A stretch of 64,000 nt of DNA from Bacteroides nordii WAL 11050 = JCM 12987 (lineage in GTDB: Bacteria > Bacteroidota > Bacteroidia > Bacteroidales > Bacteroidaceae). How positions within the stretch are numbered: position 1 is the stretch's first letter; each line of letters begins with the position of its first letter. A model generated the notes under the pieces. The model ran no database searches. It had not been told where the DNA came from and saw only the letters and a program-made list of their open reading frames with translations. A program made the position numbers and the translations under genes. Below are positions 57,332 through 64,000 of this stretch, piece after piece. The stretch covers positions 41,044-105,043 of the forward strand of contig BAJA01000017.1 of the NCBI GenBank assembly GCA_000613465.1, given 5' to 3'.

Positions 57332-57754
57332 ATGAAAAAGATTAGCTTTATTTTTATGCTCTTTTGGGCCGCCGGTGGCATATTGGCCGGTTGTGATAAT
57401 ACTTTAGACGGTTCGGGAACCTATGAGCCACTCTATCTGGAAGTGGCTGTAAGCGATTCTTTAGGGAATACTTATACGGGAGATTCGATCGTTATTCCCA
57501 CAGATAAAAACAAAATAATTTTTGATATTTCTACTAATAGCGGGTGGAGAGCAAGCCGTGAAAACAAGGTGGGACTTAATGGATGGCTATCTATTCCGTC
57601 AAAAGCAGCCGGAGGAGGAGATGCGGTCATTACATCTACCGTAGTAGCCAATCTGACTTCCAAAGATAAAAAAGTATACTACTATATTTTGACTACTGAT
57701 TCCGCTGTTGTGAGAAAAATAGTCATAGTACAACCTCATCCATCTAAACAATGA
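57332..57754 (+). CDS. Small lipoprotein with BACON-like domain
   Basis: This is a 140-residue lipoprotein with a lipobox ending at Cys21 (GGILAGC). The mature part reads as one immunoglobulin-like beta domain resembling BACON modules (IIFDISTNSGWRASRENKV, then IVIVQPHPS). BACON domains often anchor or space surface glycan proteins. It lies between the GH18 gene and susC, a position often used by surface glycan-binding proteins. It is short for that role, so an accessory function is possible. The start at 57332 follows a decoy ATG at 57325. Confidence 0.7.
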   Translation: MKKISFIFMLFWAAGGILAGCDNTLDGSGTYEPLYLEVAVSDSLGNTYTGDSIVIPTDKNKIIFDISTNSGWRASRENKVGLNGWLSIPSKAAGGGDAVITSTVVANLTSKDKKVYYYILTTDSAVVRKIVIVQPHPSKQ

Positions 57755-57770
57755 ATTAATATATTTAATA

Positions 57771-60700
57771 ATGAAGTCTATGAGAAGCAGATTAATAATA
57801 TTTGTGATATGCTTGTTTGTCTTAAATGGCATAGGATATGCACAAAGTATTAAAGTTACCGGACAGGTAATTGACGAGCAGAATATGGAAATGCCGGGAG
57901 TAAGTGTTGCTTTAAAAGGAGCATCGGGCGTGGGTACCATTACCGACCTGGACGGAAATTTTACATTGATGGTTACAGGTACAAAACCGGTTTTGGAAAT
58001 CTCTTTTATCGGATATAAAAAGCAGGATGTAGCCGTTACGAAAGGAAAACCTATGAGAATTGTATTACATGAAGATGCACAGCAACTGGATGAAGTAGTG
58101 ATTGTTGGGTTTGGTAGTCAGAAAAAAGAGAACCTGACAGGGGCGGTGAAAAGTGTAGATACTAAAGTATTGTCCTCGCGGCCCATAACGAGTGTGGTAG
58201 ATGGTTTGCAGGGAGCAGTTGCCGGACTGAACATAACGAATGACATGGGAGGAGCGCCCGGTCAGAAGATGCAGTTTAACATTCGAGGCGTGGGACTGGA
58301 AGATATAGATAAGGATGGTAGCGGAAGTGCGGCCACACCATTGGTGTTAATTGACGGTATGGAGGGTGATTTGTCAACAATAAACCCCAATGATGTGGAA
58401 TCAATTTCCGTGTTGAAGGATGCTGCTGCAGCTTCTATCTATGGTTCGCGTGCTCCTTATGGAGTTGTACTTGTCACGTTGAAAAAAGGAGAGCGAGGAT
58501 TCTCTATGTCTTATTCGGGCAATGTTCGTATTTCTCAACCTATCAATACTCCACATACTGTCGATTCTTATCGCTATGCTTTGGCCGTTAATGATGCTTT
58601 TTCAAATTCCGGTGGTAGTAGTCAGATTAATAATCTGAACTTGATACAGGCCTATATGAATGGAACTTCACTTCCGGATGTTGAAAACCTGAATTGGGGA
58701 ATAAAATCTCAGGAACCAGATAAAGATGGTAACTTGTACTGGATCGGTGATCAGCAGTGTTGGGCCAATACGGATTGGTATGATGTTCATTTGAAGAAAT
58801 CGACTTATTCACAGGAACACAATCTGAGTATGAGTGGAGGAAGTGATAAATTCAATTACTTTATTTCCGGACGTTATCTCAATCAGAACGGTTTGTTCCG
58901 CTATTCGGATGATAAGTATGAGACCTTTTCTTTGAATGGAAATTTTACAATGAAAATTAATAAATACATTACTGCCTACTGGACTACTCGTATGGTTTTG
59001 GACCAGAACAGTAAACCCTCTATAATGAATGATCTCTTTTTCCATAATCTGGGACGCATTTATCCGCTCGTTCCACTGACATTGCCCAACGGAGAGTTTC
59101 ATAGCAGTTCATTAATTAATGCTTTACAAAATGGAGGCGATCAGATTGCAAATGGAAAGAGTTTCAGTAATCAGGGGAAAGTGGTTATAGAACCCATTAA
59201 AGATTGGAAAATTTATGCGGATTTCAGTAGCCGGATCGAATCACCGAATGACACCAGGCAATTCAAGAAAATATATTATACACAGCCCGATGGACGGGTA
59301 CAGGCCGCTGGAGTGATGAAAGATGTGGCAGTGAAACATGAAGTAAAAGAGAACGGTTCTTTCACTGTACAACCTGCTTCCGGTGAGAGCTATTATGAAG
59401 TGGGAAACGGGCATGTGAATTATTGGAACTTCAGTGTGCGTACGGATTATGAGAAAAAGTGGAATGACCATTATCTGAAAGTGCTGGTTGGTACACAATC
59501 GGAGTATTATTCTACATCAACTTCGAGAGTAGGATGTAGTGTTGTTGTATCGGATGATCATCCGTGGATTGTAAATGACCCTACCAATCTGACCAGTGAG
59601 AGTAAGTCCGAATGGGCTACATTAGGAGTCTTTTCACGTATTAACTATAGCTATGCGAACCGATATTTAGTAGAGGTTGATTTCAGAGGTGATGGGGCAT
59701 CCCGTTTTCCTTCGGATAAGCGCTGGGGATTTTTCCCCTCTTTCTCTGCCGGATGGAATATGGCTGAAGAACCTTTCTTCAGTAATTTAAGAAACTGGGG
59801 ATGGGATATGTTTAAAATCAGAGGATCATATGGAACATTGGGTAATCAGAATACGAACAGTAATTATCCGTATTTTCAGAAGATGTATACACAACCAATG
59901 TCCGATTATGTGTTTGGTGAGAGTGCAGGAGTGAAGTTGAGCGCGCCGGCACCTTTTACGACAAATATCTCTTGGGAGACGGTACAGCACATCAACCTCG
60001 GACTGGACTTAGCGATGTTTGCCGGACGTTTGAACTTTACGGGAGAGTTGTACGAGCGTAAAACGAAGAATTTGGTAGGCCCTGCCTTACCGGTACCAGC
60101 TGTATATGGAGCAAATGTACCTAAAACAAACAATGCGGAGTTACGTACTCGTGGCTGGGAATTGGAAGTAAGATGGGCCGATCGCATCAATAAAGACCTG
60201 AGTTACGAAATTTCGGGTACATTGAGCGATTTTAAATCGGTTATAACTAAATATGACAGTCCGGATAAGAAACTGTCAGGATATTATAGTGGAAAGGTAT
60301 TGGGAGACATCTGGGGATTGAAAGTGCTTGGTATAGCTCAGAGCGATAAAGAAATGGATGAGTATCGTGCTATACACGACCAGGATAAACTTGGTAACTC
60401 AACTTGGGGAGGCGGAGACTTTATGTATGCGAACTTAGATGATGATCCGGCCATATCCAAAGGAGCTGAAACAGTAGATTCACATGGTGACTTGTCTGTA
60501 ATAGGAAATTCCACTCCACGTTTTTCTTATGGATTCCGTGGCTCTGTCACTTATAAGTCTTTTGATCTGAGTTGTTTCTTTCAGGGAGTCGGTAAAAGGG
60601 ATATTTTTATAGATAGTTCTACTTTCTTTGGAATTACGGCACCTTATCAGCGGACTATATATGAAGAGCATATGGACTATTTCCGTTATGCGGATCATCC

Positions 60701-61022
60701 ATTGGGCGCTAATAAAGATGCTTATTATGCACGTATCCGTACAGACCGTAATAACACTCAATGTAACGACCGCTATCTTCAAGATGCTTCTTATCTGCGT
60801 CTTAAAAATGTGACAATCGGCTATACGCTTCCCCAGATATCCAGATTGAAAGGTCTTATTAAGAAGTTGAGGATATATGCATCAGGTGAAAACCTATTGA
60901 CATTCACTAACTTATTGATTTTTGATCCGGAGGCTTTTGGCTCTGATGCACAGGCTTATGGAGGTGGTAAAACGTATCCGATGTATCGTACCTTCTCTAT
61001 TGGATTAAATGTAATGTTTTAA
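57771..61022 (+). CDS. SusC/RagA-family TonB-dependent outer-membrane transporter
   Basis: This 1,083-residue outer-membrane channel for oligosaccharides has a signal peptide (1-24). A carboxypeptidase-D-like domain comes first (about 27-110, VTGQVIDEQNMEMPGVSV). The SusC signature DEVVIVGFGSQKKENLTGAV with the TonB-interacting region follows, then the plug (about 120-235, SVLKDAAAASIYGSRAPYGVV). The rest is the 22-strand barrel ending in Met-Phe. It is immediately followed by its SusD partner (17 bases). It should import products of the GH18 enzyme through the TonB system. The order, enzyme genes first and susCD last, is less common than susCD first. Confidence 0.96.
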   Translation: MKSMRSRLIIFVICLFVLNGIGYAQSIKVTGQVIDEQNMEMPGVSVALKGASGVGTITDLDGNFTLMVTGTKPVLEISFIGYKKQDVAVTKGKPMRIVLHEDAQQLDEVVIVGFGSQKKENLTGAVKSVDTKVLSSRPITSVVDGLQGAVAGLNITNDMGGAPGQKMQFNIRGVGLEDIDKDGSGSAATPLVLIDGMEGDLSTINPNDVESISVLKDAAAASIYGSRAPYGVVLVTLKKGERGFSMSYSGNVRISQPINTPHTVDSYRYALAVNDAFSNSGGSSQINNLNLIQAYMNGTSLPDVENLNWGIKSQEPDKDGNLYWIGDQQCWANTDWYDVHLKKSTYSQEHNLSMSGGSDKFNYFISGRYLNQNGLFRYSDDKYETFSLNGNFTMKINKYITAYWTTRMVLDQNSKPSIMNDLFFHNLGRIYPLVPLTLPNGEFHSSSLINALQNGGDQIANGKSFSNQGKVVIEPIKDWKIYADFSSRIESPNDTRQFKKIYYTQPDGRVQAAGVMKDVAVKHEVKENGSFTVQPASGESYYEVGNGHVNYWNFSVRTDYEKKWNDHYLKVLVGTQSEYYSTSTSRVGCSVVVSDDHPWIVNDPTNLTSESKSEWATLGVFSRINYSYANRYLVEVDFRGDGASRFPSDKRWGFFPSFSAGWNMAEEPFFSNLRNWGWDMFKIRGSYGTLGNQNTNSNYPYFQKMYTQPMSDYVFGESAGVKLSAPAPFTTNISWETVQHINLGLDLAMFAGRLNFTGELYERKTKNLVGPALPVPAVYGANVPKTNNAELRTRGWELEVRWADRINKDLSYEISGTLSDFKSVITKYDSPDKKLSGYYSGKVLGDIWGLKVLGIAQSDKEMDEYRAIHDQDKLGNSTWGGGDFMYANLDDDPAISKGAETVDSHGDLSVIGNSTPRFSYGFRGSVTYKSFDLSCFFQGVGKRDIFIDSSTFFGITAPYQRTIYEEHMDYFRYADHPLGANKDAYYARIRTDRNNTQCNDRYLQDASYLRLKNVTIGYTLPQISRLKGLIKKLRIYASGENLLTFTNLLIFDPEAFGSDAQAYGGGKTYPMYRTFSIGLNVMF

Positions 61023-61039
61023 TTAAACGAATTCGAGTT

Positions 61040-62917
61040 ATGAAAAAATATATAAGTTTATTTGTGCTTTTGGGAGGATTCATGGTCTCCTCATGCTCTG
61101 ATTTTCTTGAAAGAAAACCTCTTGATTTTGGTGATCAGGAAGTTTTTCTAAAAACAACGGCTGACCTGAAATATTATGCGAATCAGTTTTACCCTCTTTT
61201 CCCTTCCAATAAAGCAAATGCGGATGGAGGTCCTTACCGGGATGATGAAAATAGTGATAATCAGACAAGTTTTTGGTCTAATTCAAACTTCTTTCCCGGA
61301 GTAAAAGAGGTTCCTAAATTAGGGGATTCCAGTGAATGGAAGTTTAAGACGATTCGGGCCTGTAACTTTTTTATTAATCTTGTTACGGAAAGAATAGAAG
61401 CGAACGAGGTAATAGGCACACCGAGTGAGATCAATCATTATTTAGGTGAAGTTTATTTCTTCAGGGCTTATGATAACTTTCGCCTCTTGAGGAATTACGG
61501 AGATGTTCCCATTATTGAAGAGGTATTGCCGGATAAACTGGATATTCTTAAGATAAGTACCCGGCGTGCTCCCCGTAATGAGGTGGCCCGTTTTATCATC
61601 CGTGATTTGGAAAGGGCTGATAGCTTGATGCTTGATAAAACACCGGAGGCTGGTAGATTGCATAAAGATTGTGCCAAATTACTGCTTGCACGCGTAGCTC
61701 TGTTTGAAGCCACTTGGGAAAAATATCATGCCGGAACGTGTTTTGTGCCTGGCAATGCTAAATGGGTAGGAGCTAAAATGCATCCGGACTTCCGTTTTAA
61801 AGCAGGCAGTGCAGAGAAAGAAGTTGAGTTCTTCCTGGATAAGGCCATTGAATATTCTGACCTTGTGGCCGGTACTCGTACGTTGAGCAGTAACTATAAA
61901 GCGATGTTCACTTCTGTCAGTGTAGATGCGATTCCGGAAGTGTTGTTGGCTAAGAATTATATTTCAGGCGTAAATGGACATGGGGTTAACCGCATGTTGA
62001 GCTTGGCAGGCAAAACGGGATATACCCGTTCTTTGATTGAGTCTTTTTTGATGAAGAATGGGTTGCCTATTTATGATTCGGATTCCGATTATAAAACGGA
62101 TGTGTATATAGAAACAGTAATATATGGTCGTGATAATCGATTGGTAGAATCACTTAATCCTATTAGCTTGCCACGTATTTATTCCCGTGAAGCCGAGTAT
62201 ACACCAACAGGTTATCAGGTTTCAAAATGGTTAAGTGACCTTCCCGGACAAACAGATTCTGCGACAGGAGGCACAACGGCCAATCCGATATTTCGTGCTG
62301 CAGAAGCATATTGCATCTACTTGGAAGCGTATTATGAGAGGCACAAAACGCTGGGTGGGAATTGTGATACTTATTGGAAAGCATTACGAACCAGGGCTCA
62401 GGTAGATACTGACTATCAGAAAACGATTGATCATACGGATCTTTCCAAAGAGCGTGATCTGGCTGCGAAGACGAAAGGGATCGATGCAACATTATATAAT
62501 ATCCGTAGGGAACGACGTTGTGAATTTATTGCCGAAGGAATGCGTTTAGATGATTTGAGGAGATGGAGAGCTCTTGATAATATGAGGAATTATGAAATAA
62601 TGGGAATGAACCTGTGGAAAGAAATGTTTAAGAGGTATGCTATGGCCGGTCTTGATTTAAAACCTACTGTCGTTTCACAATACGATGCCGGTGATCCGGA
62701 AAGTACTTATATCAAAGTATTTAAAGTAAATGAATCGGATAAAGCATACAATGGTTATAATTTCCCGAAACCGCATTATCTGGAACCGATACCGTTAAGT
62801 GAGATATTATTAACGGCAGATGATGCCAATAATCCGGAGAATTCTAATATTTACCAAAATCCGGGATGGCCAATATCAAGCGGATCATTGGCGGATTATA
62901 CGTATGATTGCGATTAA
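61040..62917 (+). CDS. SusD/RagB-family nutrient-binding lipoprotein
   Basis: This 625-residue surface lipoprotein has a lipobox ending at Cys19 (GGFMVSSC). The N-terminal SusD-like region (FLERKPLDFGDQEVFLKTTAD) leads into helical TPR-type repeats. The C-terminal RagB part contains IRRERRCEFIAEGMRLDDLRR, a typical SusD motif. It caps the SusC channel and binds glycan at the surface. It is longer than the usual 500-600 residues but collinear. A bidirectional terminator follows. Confidence 0.95.
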   Translation: MKKYISLFVLLGGFMVSSCSDFLERKPLDFGDQEVFLKTTADLKYYANQFYPLFPSNKANADGGPYRDDENSDNQTSFWSNSNFFPGVKEVPKLGDSSEWKFKTIRACNFFINLVTERIEANEVIGTPSEINHYLGEVYFFRAYDNFRLLRNYGDVPIIEEVLPDKLDILKISTRRAPRNEVARFIIRDLERADSLMLDKTPEAGRLHKDCAKLLLARVALFEATWEKYHAGTCFVPGNAKWVGAKMHPDFRFKAGSAEKEVEFFLDKAIEYSDLVAGTRTLSSNYKAMFTSVSVDAIPEVLLAKNYISGVNGHGVNRMLSLAGKTGYTRSLIESFLMKNGLPIYDSDSDYKTDVYIETVIYGRDNRLVESLNPISLPRIYSREAEYTPTGYQVSKWLSDLPGQTDSATGGTTANPIFRAAEAYCIYLEAYYERHKTLGGNCDTYWKALRTRAQVDTDYQKTIDHTDLSKERDLAAKTKGIDATLYNIRRERRCEFIAEGMRLDDLRRWRALDNMRNYEIMGMNLWKEMFKRYAMAGLDLKPTVVSQYDAGDPESTYIKVFKVNESDKAYNGYNFPKPHYLEPIPLSEILLTADDANNPENSNIYQNPGWPISSGSLADYTYDCD

Positions 62918-62950
62918 AGCTTGTATTACCGGAAAGAGGACGTTTGGAAG

Positions 62951-63014
62951 GTCCCTAAAATGAGAAATCACCCTGCTACAATACCTTGTTGCGAGGGTGA
63001 TTCTATTTTGGGAC
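62951..63014. terminator. Bidirectional terminator between susD and the barrel gene
   Basis: GTCCCTAAAATGAGAAATCA..CCCT and AGGGTGATTCTATTTTGGGAC pair with few mismatches around a 16-base loop. It separates convergent genes. Confidence 0.75.
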
Positions 63015-63070
63015 AGCTTCTTTAATCATAAATTATAAAAAAGCTATTGATATGATTTAATAATCAATAT

Positions 63071-63586
63071 TTAGAATTTATATCCGTATCCCAACATGAT
63101 AACAACATTGTCATCGTGGGCAAACATGAATTTCGCTTCCGCATTTAAATAACTATGCTCCGAGAGTGGAAGCGTTATACCACCACCGAGATTGAAAGCG
63201 AGCTTGGTGGTGTTATCTCTACCTATCTTAACATGCTGCCCGTCAATTTCAGCATTTTGTTTCCCATAGAAATTGTTTTGCATGCCAAACCCGGCAAGAG
63301 GGTAAACGGAGAATCCTTGTCCGTCTTTGCTGAAATTAAAGACATAATGAAAGTTGATGTTTACATCCAATCCTGTGATCTTATCTTTAGGGAAGAAAAA
63401 TGTAACATCCGGAGCTATCCGAAGATTTTTTGCTATTACATAACGTCCTTGTACTCCCAAACCAAATCTTTCATAATTAGTTTGATAACCTACATTCCCA
63501 AGAAGAGAACCCTCGCCTTTTAGTGTTTGGGCATTTAATCCAATAGCTGCCATTGCTATCATAAATGCTAAAAATAATTTTTTCAT
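63071..63586 (-). CDS. Small outer-membrane beta-barrel protein (porin/OmpX-like)
   Basis: This 171-residue protein has a signal peptide (1-19, LAFMIAMAAIGLNA). Alternating hydrophobic strands with Gly and aromatic residues (VSVYPLAGFGMQNNFYG-like) fill the mature part, which ends in YGYKF; a terminal Phe is typical of outer-membrane barrels. The size suggests an eight-strand OmpX-like barrel. Function is unknown. It converges on susD across a bidirectional terminator and does not belong to that locus. A short palindrome lies just upstream and may be an operator. Confidence 0.85.
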   Translation of the reverse strand: MKKLFLAFMIAMAAIGLNAQTLKGEGSLLGNVGYQTNYERFGLGVQGRYVIAKNLRIAPDVTFFFPKDKITGLDVNINFHYVFNFSKDGQGFSVYPLAGFGMQNNFYGKQNAEIDGQHVKIGRDNTTKLAFNLGGGITLPLSEHSYLNAEAKFMFAHDDNVVIMLGYGYKF

Positions 63587-64000
63587 AATTTAAGTGTTTA
63601 GTTAATACTCTATTTTCTTTGACAAAGAAATTTTTCTTTACTCAATTAAACCAACAATTCTTGATTGAATTTTGTTTTCCGGCAGCAAGATAGGTTTTAG
63701 TGGTGTTTGTTTTATTAACAAAGTATAGGGGGGAGTTGTATTTTGCATGTGGAATAATAAATAAAATGGAGGTCTGTAATATGAATAATTCTATATCTGT
63801 AATGTCTTTATTGAAAAAGGAATTGGAAATTAGTTTAACTGTATGGTAATGGATGATCTTCTCTTATGTTTAGCTATAAGTTGAAAAATAAAATTTTATT
63901 TCCGGAAACCAGATAAAAAAGGATTTTAATTTGGCTTTTTTGTGAAACGATCTGTTAACATTGTTAATGGAGAATTCAAACATCTAAACTTAACAGTGTA
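63587..64000. other. 414-bp region at the window end, no gene seen
   Basis: It includes the palindrome TTTCTTTG-A-CAAAGAAA (63614-63630), 28-44 bases upstream of the barrel gene start. The rest is A/T-rich without a convincing frame. A gene on the plus strand may begin beyond 64000. Confidence 0.45.

Overview
The window looks like a chromosomal segment of a gut Bacteroides (Bacteroidota). The evidence is a SusC/SusD pair, two hybrid two-component (HTCS) regulators, serine-type sulfatases, a GH95 fucosidase, a DUF4286-ruvC pair, a CCA-less tRNA gene and repeated TAnnTTTG (-7) promoter boxes. No species is assigned.

Layout. (1) 1-17,834 is the right end of a tailed-phage prophage: tail and tip proteins, a very large modular tail fibre ending in a self-cleaving S74 chaperone domain, a lysis set (holin-like, zinc amidase, spanin-like), a putative abortive-infection gene between two copies of a hairpin element, and a tyrosine integrase abutting tRNA-Ala(GGC) at 17,969-18,042, the likely attachment site. 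The left end is outside the window. (2) 18,156-25,013 is core genome: DUF4286, ruvC, a secreted pullulanase, a two-domain ABC ATPase, a histidine-kinase remnant, gpmA and a class I fructose-bisphosphate aldolase. (3) 25,029-36,795 is a glycan-related block: GH95 alpha-fucosidase, two S-type sulfatases and an HTCS, with an MscS-type channel and a transaldolase between them. (4) 36,826-46,248 is an Rhs/YD-repeat polymorphic-toxin-like locus. It has a full Rhs protein with a HExxxH tip, a candidate secreted immunity gene, and downstream a degenerate immunity copy, a second candidate immunity gene and an orphan Rhs core fragment. (5) 47,086-48,228 is an OmpA-family protein. (6) 49,058-62,917 is a polysaccharide utilisation locus: a second HTCS closely paralogous to the first, an unknown secreted protein, a LamG-GH18 glycosidase, a small lipoprotein, SusC and SusD. 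The window ends with a small outer-membrane barrel gene.

A general caution: I count about twelve one-base disruptions in nine loci. Each is repaired by adding or removing one base in a short mononucleotide run. Affected genes include housekeeping ones (transaldolase, pullulanase), so homopolymer errors in the source assembly are more likely than true decay, although I cannot prove it. Broken genes are annotated below as whole spans, except the tail fibre, which is kept as three reading frames.

How the parts may work together. The two HTCS sensors are alike over their full length, so the sulfatase/fucosidase block and the GH18 locus may respond to related host glycans (inference). The prophage carries a defence-like cargo gene, and the Rhs locus is probably used in contact-dependent competition (inference from family knowledge).
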